From NCBI GenBank assembly GCA_003054695.1, contig QAZA01000039.1:186001-250000 (forward strand): DNA of 64,000 bases, given 5' to 3'. Origin of the DNA: Verrucomicrobia bacterium LW23 (lineage in GTDB: Bacteria; Verrucomicrobiota; Verrucomicrobiia; Methylacidiphilales; UBA1321). Shown here piece after piece: positions 33,977 through 43,010 of the stretch (positions within the stretch are counted from its first letter, which is position 1; every line of letters starts with the position of its first letter). Both the position numbers and the translations under genes were made by a program. A model generated the notes under the pieces. The model saw nothing but the letters and a program-made list of their open reading frames with translations, did not search any database and was not told the origin of the DNA.

Positions 33977-34990
33977 ATGAACACCGCCGCCCCGCTTCAC
34001 CCGCCCGCCGGTGCGGACGCGCCCCTGCCACCGCGCAGCGTGGCCGGGCGAATTCACGACACGCTGGAGTTCGTCAAGTTCTCGCACACCATCTTTGCCC
34101 TGCCGTTTGCGCTGATTGCCATGCTTTTGGCCGCCAACGGTTTACCTCACTGGACAGTCATCGCGCTCATTCTCGCCTGCATGGTGTCGGCGCGCACCGC
34201 CGCCATGGCGTTCAACCGCTGGGCAGACTGGCAATTCGATATCGCCAACCCGCGCACCGCGGGCCGCAGCCGCCTGGCCACCAGAGGCACGGCCCTGGCC
34301 CTGTGGGTGGGGTGCGCGGCCCTGTTCGTTGCGGCGTCATTCGCGCTTAATCCACTGTGCGGATGGCTTAGCCCGGTGGCCCTGGCACTGGTACTGGGCT
34401 ACTCGCTGACAAAACGTTTTACCGCCTACTGCCACGCCTTCCTCGGCTTCGCCTTGGCCGCCGCACCCATGGGCGCCTGGGCCGCCGTCCGCGGCGATCT
34501 GCTCGATCTCGTCCCCTGGACGCTCGCCCTCGCCGTCCTTGTCTGGGTCTTCGGCTTCGACATCATCTACGCCACCCAGGATGTCGACTACGACCGCGGC
34601 GCCGGCCTCTTTTCCTTCCCCGCGCGTTACGGAATTGCCAACGCGCTGATCCTTGCTCGCACTCTGCATGTGCTTGCACTGCTTGCACTTGCAATGTTTG
34701 GCTGGGTCGCCGGCCTCGGCCCCGCCTGGTGGGCCGCCCTTCTCGTCGTCCTCGGCGCACTCTGGTACGAGCACCGCCTGACCCACGAGGCCGTCGCCGG
34801 GGATTCGTCATCGACGCGCGGCACCAAAAATGCTACCACCATCCCGCCCGAGGGGGCCGCTCCGGCCGCCGCGGTAGATATAGGCAAGATCAATCTCGCC
34901 TTCTTCAACATCAACGCCTTTGTCAGCACAACATTGCTTGTCGGCGTCATCCTCCATCTCTTCGCCTGGCTTCCCCTATGGACAAACTAA
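33977..34990 (+). CDS. mqnP: UbiA-family prenyltransferase of menaquinone synthesis (MqnP-like)
   Basis: 337 residues, a polytopic membrane protein with about eight or nine helices. Both UbiA prenyl-diphosphate motifs are present: NRWADWQFDIANPRT (NxxxDxxxD) and YATQDVDYDRGAGLFSFP (DxxxD). The FVKFSHTIFALPFALIAM opening and the neighbouring mqn genes point to MqnP, which attaches the polyprenyl chain to the 1,4-dihydroxy-6-naphthoate-derived ring. A Ser/Thr/Pro/Ala-rich loop of about 30 residues is inserted before the last helix. The stop overlaps the mqnE start by 13 bases. Confidence 0.88.
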   Translation: MNTAAPLHPPAGADAPLPPRSVAGRIHDTLEFVKFSHTIFALPFALIAMLLAANGLPHWTVIALILACMVSARTAAMAFNRWADWQFDIANPRTAGRSRLATRGTALALWVGCAALFVAASFALNPLCGWLSPVALALVLGYSLTKRFTAYCHAFLGFALAAAPMGAWAAVRGDLLDLVPWTLALAVLVWVFGFDIIYATQDVDYDRGAGLFSFPARYGIANALILARTLHVLALLALAMFGWVAGLGPAWWAALLVVLGALWYEHRLTHEAVAGDSSSTRGTKNATTIPPEGAAPAAAVDIGKINLAFFNINAFVSTTLLVGVILHLFAWLPLWTN

Positions 34991-36120
34991 TACACAAAGC
35001 AGGAATCGCCGACATCGCCGAACGTGTCTACGCGGGCGAGCGGATCGACGACGCTATGGGGGTGCGCCTGTACGAATGCAAAGACGTGCACGCACTGGGC
35101 CTGCTTGCTAATTATGTACGCGAACGCAAGAACGGCAATCGCGCCACGTATGTCTACAATCTCTACATCAACTACAGCAACGTCTGCATCCTCAGCTGCC
35201 AGTTCTGTGCCTTCGCCCGGCGCCCCAAACAGGAAGGCGGGTTTCAGTACGATGTAGACGAAATGATCCATCTGGCTCGCGAAGCCTATGAACAAGGAGC
35301 GTCGGAAGTACATATCGTCGGCGGCCTGAACCCGAAGCTTCCCTTCCAGTATTATCTGGACTTTATCTCAGGAATCAAGAAAGCGTGCCCGGAGATGATG
35401 GTGAAAGCCTTCACCGCAATTGAGATTCGCCACCTTGCCGAACGCATCAACAAAAAGTCCATCCGCGAAACGCTCGAAGAGCTTCGCTCCGTGGGACTTG
35501 CGGCGTTAACCGGCGGCGGCGCCGAGATCTTCGATCCCGAAGTTCGCGACAAGATTTGCCGTGGCAAAGAGACTGCGGACGAGTGGATTGAAGTGCACAA
35601 GATCTGGCACCAGATGGGCCAGCGCAGCACATGCACGATGTTGTACGGACATATCGAGACTTTACAACAACGCGTCGACCATTTAAGGCGCCTTCGCGAG
35701 TTGCAGGATGAAACGAAAGGCTTCACAGCATTTGTCCCTTTCGCATTCGAGCCCGAGAACAACAAACTATCCTATCTTAAACGCGTCACGGCGATGGAAG
35801 ACCTGCGCAACCTCGCGGTCAGCCGCATTTACCTTGATAATTTCGACCACATTACCGCCTACTGGATCAGCATGGGCCTCCCCCTCGCGCAAATTGCGCT
35901 GAGCTACGGGGTGGACGACCTGCACGGCACCATCCAGAAGGAGCGCATCTTTCACATGGCTGGCTCGCAAACGCCTCAGGAACAACGCGTTGCAACGCTG
36001 GAGCGCGCCATCCGCGAGGCCGGCCGCGAACCGGCGCGCCGCAATACGGTGTACGATATCATCCCCGACGCCGTGACGCGTCGCGCCACCGAGCCCGCCT
36101 CCACGGAGGTGCCTGCATAA
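34978..36120 (+). CDS. mqnE: Aminofutalosine synthase MqnE
   Basis: 380 residues from the ATG at 34978, which overlaps the prenyltransferase gene. It is a radical SAM enzyme with the cluster motif C70-x3-C74-x2-C77 (CILSCQFCAF), the EVHIVGGLNPKLPFQYY strand and the LTGGGAEIFDPEVRDKICRGKE block that marks MqnE. It adds the product of MqnA to S-adenosylmethionine to give aminofutalosine, the second committed step of the futalosine menaquinone pathway. Length is normal for the family. Confidence 0.94.
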   Translation: MDKLIHKAGIADIAERVYAGERIDDAMGVRLYECKDVHALGLLANYVRERKNGNRATYVYNLYINYSNVCILSCQFCAFARRPKQEGGFQYDVDEMIHLAREAYEQGASEVHIVGGLNPKLPFQYYLDFISGIKKACPEMMVKAFTAIEIRHLAERINKKSIRETLEELRSVGLAALTGGGAEIFDPEVRDKICRGKETADEWIEVHKIWHQMGQRSTCTMLYGHIETLQQRVDHLRRLRELQDETKGFTAFVPFAFEPENNKLSYLKRVTAMEDLRNLAVSRIYLDNFDHITAYWISMGLPLAQIALSYGVDDLHGTIQKERIFHMAGSQTPQEQRVATLERAIREAGREPARRNTVYDIIPDAVTRRATEPASTEVPA

Positions 36121-36167
36121 CAACGCTTTGCGGGCCGCGCCGCGGATTTCTTTTCCTCACCGACACC

Positions 36168-37169
36168 ATGCTGTGGAAGTCGTATCCCCCACAGCCACAA
36201 CCATATACCACCATGCACACTCCCGCCCCCTCCAGCCGATTCCCTTCCGCCTCCCCCGGCGGCGCGGGCGCGGGGGATTCGTGCCAGGCGCCCCGCCCCT
36301 TCGGCCCCGCCCCGTCGGAGCCGCTTCCGCCTCCCGTCCAGGTGCCCGCCGTCGCCAGTTCCATCACCGCATCGTCGCGCTGCCGGTGGCGCATCGGGTC
36401 GGTGCCCTACCTCAACGCCAAGCCGCTCGTCTCGGGTCTGGAGACGGGCATTTCCCTCGCCCACCCCACCACCCTTGCCGCGCAACTACGTGCGGGAGAA
36501 CTGGATGCAGCGCTGGCGCCGATCATGGAATGCATCGAGCACCCGGAGTACGAGGTGGCCGACGGCTTTGGCATCTGCTGCGAGGGCGAGGTGCGCAGCG
36601 TTTTTCTGCATCTGCAACGCCCGCTTGAGCACGTGCAGTCGGTGGCGCTGGATGCCGCGTCCAAAACCAGCGCCATGCTCACGCGCGTTGTCCTTCATGA
36701 TTATGGACTTAGAGACGTAACGTACCTGCCCCAGGGCTCCCGCGCCGACGCCCATTTGTGGATCGGCGACCAGGCGCTCGCCTTTCGCGACGACCATCCC
36801 ACCGCCCGCGTGCTGGACCTGGGCGAGGCGTGGCTGGAGCTGACGGACCTGCCCTTCGTCTTTGCCGTGTGGGCCCTCCGCACCGATACAAAACCCTTGC
36901 CGGCAACTACTTCGGACTTCGAATCCGAAGTCGTAACGTCCTGTAGCCGCGCCCGTGCGGAGCTGGCGGCTACGCTACGCGCCACCGCGGTGGAGGGCCT
37001 GCGCCGCCGCCGCGCAATTGCGCGTAACATGCTTGAACTTACGTACCTGACCCGGCACATTCAGTACGACATCGGCCCGCGGGAAAAGCGCGCCGCCGCC
37101 CTATTTGCCGAAAAACTGGCCGCGCTCGGCCTCATCCCCTCGCCACCCCCCACCCTTCGCTGGATATGA
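36168..37169 (+). CDS. mqnA: Chorismate dehydratase MqnA with an N-terminal extension
   Basis: 333 residues from the ATG at 36168; the ATG at 36213 is an alternative. The MqnA domain begins near residue 74 with RIGSVPYLNAKPLVSGLE and continues through LRAGELDAALAPIMECIEHPEY and LWIGDQALAF to DLGEAWLELTDLPFVFAVWA, the periplasmic-binding-protein-like fold of chorismate dehydratase. It converts chorismate to 3-enolpyruvylbenzoate, the first step of the futalosine route. The first 70 or so residues are Pro/Ala/Ser-rich and have no counterpart in the family; a later start is possible. The stop overlaps the mqnC start (ATGA). Confidence 0.9.
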   Translation: MLWKSYPPQPQPYTTMHTPAPSSRFPSASPGGAGAGDSCQAPRPFGPAPSEPLPPPVQVPAVASSITASSRCRWRIGSVPYLNAKPLVSGLETGISLAHPTTLAAQLRAGELDAALAPIMECIEHPEYEVADGFGICCEGEVRSVFLHLQRPLEHVQSVALDAASKTSAMLTRVVLHDYGLRDVTYLPQGSRADAHLWIGDQALAFRDDHPTARVLDLGEAWLELTDLPFVFAVWALRTDTKPLPATTSDFESEVVTSCSRARAELAATLRATAVEGLRRRRAIARNMLELTYLTRHIQYDIGPREKRAAALFAEKLAALGLIPSPPPTLRWI

Positions 37170-38356
37170 TCCAATCCCTGCTTTACTCGGATATTCGCGC
37201 CAAAGTGTTTGATGGCGAGCGCATTACGCCTGCCGAGGCGATGGAGCTTTACCACGCCCCGCTGCCGGAGCTGGGGGCTATGGCCAACGCTCGCCGCGAG
37301 CAGCTGAAGGGCCCTGCCTATAATGGGCGCGGTAATGATATTGTCACATATATTATCGATCGCAATATCAACTACACGAATGTATGTAACGTGTACTGCA
37401 AATTCTGCGCGTTTTATCGTACAGAATCTCAGCCGGACAGTTATGTACTTTCGCCCCAGGCTATAGGCGAAAAGATTAAAGAGCTGGAAAGCATTGGCGG
37501 TACGCAGATTCTGATGCAGGGTGGGCATCATCCCAAGCTTAAGATTGATTATTATCTGGAGCTGTTGCAGTACATCCGCCAGCACCATCCCACTATTAAT
37601 ATCCACGGCTTTTCGCCGCCGGAGTTTAATCATTTTGCGGAAGTCTTTAACATGCCGCTTAAAGAGGTTATCCGCCGCTTTAAAGAGGCCGGCCTGGGCA
37701 GCATCCCAGGCGGCGGCGGCGAGATTCTCATTAACAGCGTGCGCAAGCGCATATCGCCCCTTAAGTGCGACGCGGACCAGTGGCTGCAGGTGATGCGCGA
37801 CGCGCACGAGCTGGGGCTCAACTCCTCGGCCACGATGATGTTCGGCCACGTGGAGACGGTGGAGGATCGCATCCAACATCTTCTGCGCCTGCGGGATACG
37901 CAGGACGAAACGGGCGGCTTCACGGCGTTTATCTGCTGGACGTTCCAGCCCGACAACACAAAGCTGCGCGCGGAGCCGGTCGGCTCCCACGAGTACCTGC
38001 GCATGCAGGCGCTCAGCCGCATCTTCCTCGACAACTTTGAGAACGTGCAGAGCAGCTGGGTAACGCAGGGCCCGCGTATTGGCCAGATTGCGCTGAAGTT
38101 TGGCGCCAACGACTTTGGCAGCGTGATGATGGAGGAAAACGTGGTGTCCTCCGCCGGCACGTCGTTCCGCCTTACCGTTGCGGAGATTCAGCGGCTGATT
38201 ACGGAGGCCGGGTACGAGGCGCACTGCCGCAACAACTGGTACGACCTGCTGGACTACGATCCCGAAGCGTATTTTGGGGCGGAACGCGACCGCGACGCGG
38301 AGCCTCCCGTACGTGCAATCGCGCCGGTTGCGCTGGCGGATATTGTTGAACCTTAG
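37166..38356 (+). CDS. mqnC: Cyclic dehypoxanthine futalosine synthase MqnC
   Basis: 396 residues. A radical SAM enzyme with C74-x3-C78-x2-C81 (CNVYCKFCAFYR), the QILMQGGHHPKLKIDYY strand, SIPGGGGEILINSVR and ENVVSSAGTSF, all matching MqnC. It cyclises dehypoxanthine futalosine to the naphthoate precursor. Start and stop codons overlap with mqnA, so translation is probably coupled. The A/T-rich codon use at 37310-37680 differs from the flanking genes. The pathway genes mqnB and mqnD are not in the window. Confidence 0.94.
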   Translation: MIQSLLYSDIRAKVFDGERITPAEAMELYHAPLPELGAMANARREQLKGPAYNGRGNDIVTYIIDRNINYTNVCNVYCKFCAFYRTESQPDSYVLSPQAIGEKIKELESIGGTQILMQGGHHPKLKIDYYLELLQYIRQHHPTINIHGFSPPEFNHFAEVFNMPLKEVIRRFKEAGLGSIPGGGGEILINSVRKRISPLKCDADQWLQVMRDAHELGLNSSATMMFGHVETVEDRIQHLLRLRDTQDETGGFTAFICWTFQPDNTKLRAEPVGSHEYLRMQALSRIFLDNFENVQSSWVTQGPRIGQIALKFGANDFGSVMMEENVVSSAGTSFRLTVAEIQRLITEAGYEAHCRNNWYDLLDYDPEAYFGAERDRDAEPPVRAIAPVALADIVEP

Positions 38357-38380
38357 CATGTTAGCAAGCCTGACGACGGG

Positions 38381-38845
38381 ATGGACGACAAAGCGATGAC
38401 GCGAGACGACTGGCAACAGCAGCTTAACGAATGGGTCGCGACGTATGACTTCAAGCCCCGGCCGCCTGTCGTGCCCGCGCCGGAGGACGCTGCGCTGTTT
38501 GAGGCGTTGCCACCCGTCTTTCAGGCCTTTTACCAGGCGGCCAACGGGTTCCGATCCGACTGGTTCAACATGCTCCCTTTTCACTCGGCGGCCGACCCCC
38601 ATCGCACACGCGATAACCTGGGTCGCGCCAACGACTTACGCACAACCCGCTTTCTCTGGCAGGACGCCGAGCTGATGCAGCGCTTTGTTGTGTTTGCCCA
38701 CAAGGACGGCGGCGCCGCGTGCTCCTGCGTCGACCGGCGCGAAGGCGCCATATGGGTGCAGGACGAGTCGGGCATCCACCAGACAAATCTTGCCCTGCGG
38801 AATTACCTGGAATCGTGCCTGCGCAAGGTGGCGGAGCTGCCGTAA
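38381..38845 (+). CDS. SMI1/KNR4 (SUKH)-like protein
   Basis: 154 residues. The pattern LPPVFQAFYQAANGFRSDWFNMLPF, then FVVFAHKDGGAACSCVDRREGAIWVQDESG, then a closing helix, fits the SUKH superfamily, whose members include immunity proteins against contact-dependent toxins but also housekeeping proteins. No toxin gene lies next to it. It starts 24 bases after mqnC and could be transcribed with it, yet no link to menaquinone synthesis is evident. The family call is tentative. Confidence 0.6.
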   Translation: MDDKAMTRDDWQQQLNEWVATYDFKPRPPVVPAPEDAALFEALPPVFQAFYQAANGFRSDWFNMLPFHSAADPHRTRDNLGRANDLRTTRFLWQDAELMQRFVVFAHKDGGAACSCVDRREGAIWVQDESGIHQTNLALRNYLESCLRKVAELP

Positions 38846-38869
38846 CTCACTGGCAGCGCGGCGCTTGCG

Positions 38870-40171
38870 CTACACCGACACCAGGCCAACAGGCTTGAAG
38901 GTGTGGCCGGGCAGCACGGTTTTCAGGTTGTCGTTGCCCAGGTGCACGCTCACGACTTCGCCGAGGACATCGCGAAAGTCGGTAGTGTGGGCCAGGTCGC
39001 GCTTTTCGTACAGCTTTTCGCGGGCAAGGCCGGGCCAGGTGCCGAGGACGGGCTTGAGGGAGCCGCCGGTGGCTTTGCGGGCGGGGCCGCCGATGGCCAG
39101 CATGCAGTTGGCCCAGCCGTGGTCGGTGCCGCCGGTGCCGTTCTCGGCGGCGGTACGGCCAAAGTCGGAGAGCGTGAGCACGAGGACGTCGTCCAGGCGG
39201 TCCTCCAGGTCCTTGCAAAAGGCGGCGATGCCGTCGGCCAGGCCTTGCACCAGGTTGCCGTAGCTGTTGAGCTGATTCTGGTGCGTGTCCCAGCCACCGT
39301 AGTCGATCTCCGCCACCTCCAGGCCGATGTCGGCCTTGATGAGGCGCGCGACGTCCTCCAGTTGCTTGCCAAACTTGCCTTTCGGGTACACGGCCTTGGG
39401 CTTGTAGGGGGTGGCGGTGACCTTCTTGATCTGCTCGATGCCTTCCATCGTAGTCATCGCGCTATCCGCAAGTAGCTGGCGCGCATGGGGTTGCGCGGCT
39501 TTGGGGTCGACCTTGTAGGCGTGTTCCAGCGCGGCGCCCATCACGGCCTGCGCCTCGGGGGGCAGGGCGCCGCCGGGCATCGCCAGGTCCGTAATGCCGC
39601 GCACGGCAAACGCGCTGGCCTGGCCGCGGAGGATGCGCGGGAGGGTGTCGCCCAGGGCCACGGCGCGGATGACGCCGTTGCCTTTGCTTGTCACCAGGTG
39701 GCGGTTCAGCCAGCCGTCGGAGGCGATGGTGTTGCCGATCATGCCGGTCTCCCAGGTATCCTGCTCCTCAAAGTGACTGCGCGTGTTGCGGCTGTAACCC
39801 ACGGCCTGCAGCGCGGCAGCCTGGCCGGATTTGAACAGCGGCATCAGCGGGGCGGCATTGGGGTGGAGGCCAAAAAAGCCATCCAGGTCTAACGCGTTGC
39901 CTGTCCTGAGGTTAGCACTGCCCATGCCGGGCGCGGGCACGGCGATGGAGCCGCGCATGGCGTAGTACTGGGGATCGCCAAACGGCACCACAAAATTCAG
40001 GCCGTCCATGCCGCCGCGGAGAAAGATCGTGACCAGCGTCTTTTTGCGCGTTACCTGCTTCAACTTGTCGTCCGGCAGCGCGGCGTTGCCGAGGGAGAGG
40101 CTGGGCGCCAGGCCGCAGTAGGCAGCGGCCAGACCGGAGGCTTGCAGGAAGTAGCGGCGGGTCATCTTCAT
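38870..40171 (-). CDS. Tat-exported DUF1501 protein
   Basis: 433 residues from the ATG at 40171 on the reverse strand. The N-terminus is a twin-arginine signal (MTRRYFLQASGLAAAYCGL). The rest shows the DUF1501 plan: KTLVTIFLRGGMDGLNFVVPFGDPQYY, the SHFEEQDTWETG block, YGGWDTHQNQ, LTLSDFGRTAAENGTGGTDHGWANC and a C-terminal HTTDFRDV-like motif. DUF1501 proteins belong to the alkaline phosphatase/sulfatase-like superfamily and are abundant in Planctomycetota and Verrucomicrobiota, usually paired with a DUF1800 partner. No partner is seen here. Substrate unknown. Confidence 0.9.
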   Translation of the reverse strand: MKMTRRYFLQASGLAAAYCGLAPSLSLGNAALPDDKLKQVTRKKTLVTIFLRGGMDGLNFVVPFGDPQYYAMRGSIAVPAPGMGSANLRTGNALDLDGFFGLHPNAAPLMPLFKSGQAAALQAVGYSRNTRSHFEEQDTWETGMIGNTIASDGWLNRHLVTSKGNGVIRAVALGDTLPRILRGQASAFAVRGITDLAMPGGALPPEAQAVMGAALEHAYKVDPKAAQPHARQLLADSAMTTMEGIEQIKKVTATPYKPKAVYPKGKFGKQLEDVARLIKADIGLEVAEIDYGGWDTHQNQLNSYGNLVQGLADGIAAFCKDLEDRLDDVLVLTLSDFGRTAAENGTGGTDHGWANCMLAIGGPARKATGGSLKPVLGTWPGLAREKLYEKRDLAHTTDFRDVLGEVVSVHLGNDNLKTVLPGHTFKPVGLVSV

Positions 40172-40455
40172 GGCGATGGGAAGGGGGTGTGGAGGGTTTT
40201 GGGTGAAGCTAACCTGCTGACACACAATGCTTTAAGCAGGCGAATGGGCGCGACTGGTGATCCCCTCCCATTGATAACCCGCGGGGATGCCGAAGGCGCC
40301 GGCGCAACGCGCTGTCTCTCTAGCAGTAGCCTAGTACATGGGCGGGCCCGCTGTCAGCGAAAAACCGTCGCTTAGCGCAAGAAAAGTCGCGTGCGCCATC
40401 TTTCTCGCCAAAGCATCAAAGCCGGTTGCGGTAGGTATGATTTCTGCTTGAGGCG

Positions 40456-40636
40456 GTCGACACTCGATCTCGAACCCAATCGCACTCTGGAATCTCTCCG
40501 TCCCCTCCGTGCAATCCGTGTAATCCGTGGTTCAATTTCAGCTGAAAGGGGCGTTATTTAACCACGGACTGCACGGATTGTACGGAGGGGAGGAAAAAAG
40601 GAATGTTCTCCACGGCGGGCGAAGGTTGACACGCTA
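40456..40636. repeat. Dispersed inverted repeat, second copy
   Basis: One arm reads CCGTGCAATCCGTGTAATCC (40507-40526) and the other TTAACCACGGACTGCACGGA (40558-40577). Outer parts also match the copy at 2412-2587, including a pair of GTCGAC-like ends (GGTCGACACTCG here, and GTTGACACGCT at the other side). The element can fold on itself almost end to end. Confidence 0.7.
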
Positions 40637-40925
40637 CGAAGCGTCGCCCCCTGTTTCCCCCCATCTGGCAGAAATCTCGCAAAAGCGTACAAAACGGGGG
40701 CGCGCTTACGTCATATGGCGAAGGCGTGCGCTTTTTCCGCATGCATTGAGCATCGGGGGACGCGGTGTCTGATCAAAATGCACCAATGGGGGAAGATCGA
40801 TAAAAAACTAGGCAAAAAGAGCCTATACGTTCTTGCCTAAGCGACGATAATCCTCTTTCACACATCGCTCCTGTTATTTAACCTTGCTTACGCTTGCATT
40901 TTCAACCGGACAAACGCGCCTTTTT

Positions 40926-40955
40926 TTGACAATCTTTCGATGCTTTGTAGTGTAC
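40926..40955 (+). promoter_or_regulatory. Candidate sigma-70-type promoter before the histidine kinase
   Basis: A perfect TTGACA at 40926-40931 is followed after 16 bases by TAGTGT (40948-40953), a weak -10. It lies in A/T-rich DNA about 105 bases before the kinase start. Motif match only. Confidence 0.3.
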
Positions 40956-41058
40956 AGAGTGCTTAATCACCGCCGGGTTGGATTCGCCCCGGCCTGCACA
41001 CCACAGCCTCAACAGGTTACCTCGCAACGCCCGCCTTCTGATACGAGTAGTGAAGTGA

Positions 41059-42891
41059 ATGGCACATCTCATGCTTCCCCCACATCTGCCAGCCCCACCT
41101 GAAGCTCCGCCCATGGATTACAACCCTATTGCACCTGCGTTGCGCGATGTCCTGACGGCCATCCGTCATCGCAAGCGTGTGGATGAGGTTGTGGAACTCA
41201 TTCTGGATCGATCGTGTCAAATTGCCAACGCGTTGCACGGCAGCTTTATTACAGTGGATCACCAGACGCGCCGCCTCATCATTACCAGCACGCACGGGCC
41301 GGACTGGACGCTGGAGAAGCAGGCGTGCCAGCTGAAGCTGGGCCAGGGCATCACCGGTCGCGTGGCGCTTACCGGCATCGCACACTTGTGCGGCGACGTG
41401 ACGCGCGATCCCGAATACTACCCGCTCTTCGACTACGTCCGCTCCGAACTCGCCGTGCCCGTCATCGTCAACGACCAGGTGTGGGGCATCATCAATATGG
41501 ACGGCCTTTCCGTCCACGCGTTTAACGAGAACACCCTGGCCACGCTCAGCGTCTTTGCGGAGCTGGCGTCGTTCGCCATCACGCTGCGGCTGGAAGTGAA
41601 TGAGCAGGAACGACTTCAGCGGCACCTGGTGCAGAGCGAGAAGCTGGCCTCGCTGGGCGAAATCATCGCGGGCATCGCGCATGAGATCAACAACCCACTC
41701 ACCTCCGTGCTGGCCCACGCCTCGCTGCTGACGCTGAAGCGGGGGCGCGAGACGGACGAGCAAAGCGTGCAGGCCATCCTTAACGAGTCGCGCCGCGCGG
41801 CGGACCTGGTCAAATCGCTGCTCTCCTTTAGCCGCAAGGAGGCGGGGGGCAAGGAGATAATCGGCATTAACGAGCTGATTAACCGCGCGTGCAGCATCAA
41901 GCGTTACCAGTTGAAGGTCAACAACATCAATCTGATGGCGGACCTCGATCCGGTGTCGTTTCCCGTGTATGTTTCCGCGCAGCAGGTACAGCAGGTGTTT
42001 CTTAACCTGATTAACAATGCCGAGCAGGCCATCCCGCCCAGCCGCAAGGACGGCACCATCCGGGTGACGACCAAGCGGTACGGGGAGAAGGTGCGTATCT
42101 CCGTTACCGACAACGGGTCCGGCATCCCCAGCGAGGTGCAGAAGTTCATTTTTGATCCCTTCTTTACCACCAAACCGCTGGGCGAGGGCACCGGCCTGGG
42201 CCTCTCCATCGCGCACTCGATCATCGAGACGCACGGCGGCGACATTACGGTGGAAAGCAGCACCAACCGCGGCAGCTGCTTTACGGTGGAGCTTCCCCTG
42301 GCCCTTAGCCCGGAGACGCCGCGGCAGACGGCCGTGAGTGATCCCGACCCGACCGCGCCGCTGGAGCTGCCGCCCGCCGTGGCCGCCGCTTCCACCCCCA
42401 CTGCCGCAGCCGGCACCGCCACACCCGCGGAAGGCGCCACGCAGCCCGCCACGCGCCGCACGGGCCGGGTGCTGCTGGTGGACGACGAGCCGCAGATCCT
42501 GGAATCGCTAAGCGACTACCTGGAGCTGATGGACGTGAAGGCAACGAGCGCCGGCGAAGTGACGACCGCGCTGGAAATCCTTCGCAAGGAACGCTTTGAC
42601 GTGATTGTGAGCGACATCCGCATGCCGGGCATCGACGGCCTGCGCTTTTACGAGATGGCGCGCGCGATCGACAAACGCTACTCCCGCAACTTTGTGTTTA
42701 TGAGCGGCGACCTTGTGCGCGAATCCACCAAATCGTTCGTCAACAGCAGCGGCTGCGTGTGCCTGGAGAAGCCCTTTAACCTCGGCACCCTCTACAAAAC
42801 CCTGGTGCCCCACTTTGGGGGGGCCGACGCCGCCGGCGAGAAGCCGACCGCCGCGCAGGAAACGGAATCGGCGGGGGCGTCGGGGAAGTAA
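41059..42891 (+). CDS. Cytoplasmic hybrid sensor: GAF, histidine kinase and receiver
   Basis: 610 residues with no membrane segment. Domains: GAF (about 30-185; GQGITGRVALTG, then SELAVPVIVNDQVWGIINMD), HisKA dimerisation helix with phosphorylated H208 (AGIAHEINNPLTS), HATPase with N box (NLINNAEQAI), G boxes (DNGSGIP and GEGTGLGLSIAHSI), a Pro/Ala linker, and a C-terminal receiver with D519 in VSDIRMPG and the acid pair in LLVDDEP. It probably senses a soluble ligand or redox cue through GAF. No separate output regulator is adjacent. The start could also be ATG 41113. Confidence 0.92.
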   Translation: MAHLMLPPHLPAPPEAPPMDYNPIAPALRDVLTAIRHRKRVDEVVELILDRSCQIANALHGSFITVDHQTRRLIITSTHGPDWTLEKQACQLKLGQGITGRVALTGIAHLCGDVTRDPEYYPLFDYVRSELAVPVIVNDQVWGIINMDGLSVHAFNENTLATLSVFAELASFAITLRLEVNEQERLQRHLVQSEKLASLGEIIAGIAHEINNPLTSVLAHASLLTLKRGRETDEQSVQAILNESRRAADLVKSLLSFSRKEAGGKEIIGINELINRACSIKRYQLKVNNINLMADLDPVSFPVYVSAQQVQQVFLNLINNAEQAIPPSRKDGTIRVTTKRYGEKVRISVTDNGSGIPSEVQKFIFDPFFTTKPLGEGTGLGLSIAHSIIETHGGDITVESSTNRGSCFTVELPLALSPETPRQTAVSDPDPTAPLELPPAVAAASTPTAAAGTATPAEGATQPATRRTGRVLLVDDEPQILESLSDYLELMDVKATSAGEVTTALEILRKERFDVIVSDIRMPGIDGLRFYEMARAIDKRYSRNFVFMSGDLVRESTKSFVNSSGCVCLEKPFNLGTLYKTLVPHFGGADAAGEKPTAAQETESAGASGK

Positions 42892-43010
42892 GACGTTGCG
42901 TAGCGGGCGCATTTACATATAGTTAGCCTTGTCTGATTTCCTTTGCCGACAGGCGTTTCAAAGCGTAATCTTCCGGGTATTCTTCTGTATCAACCCGCAC
43001 CTGAAATACC

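Larger units (their letters stand above)
40172..41058. other. Long intergenic region with a dispersed inverted repeat
   Basis: No convincing gene lies in these 887 bases. Positions about 40456-40636 hold the second copy of the inverted repeat seen at 2412-2587. Positions 40810-40845 have two competing small hairpins (TAGGC with GCCTA, and AGGCAA with TTGCCT) without a T-run. The final 130 bases are A/T-rich and hold a candidate promoter for the histidine kinase gene. Confidence 0.5.
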
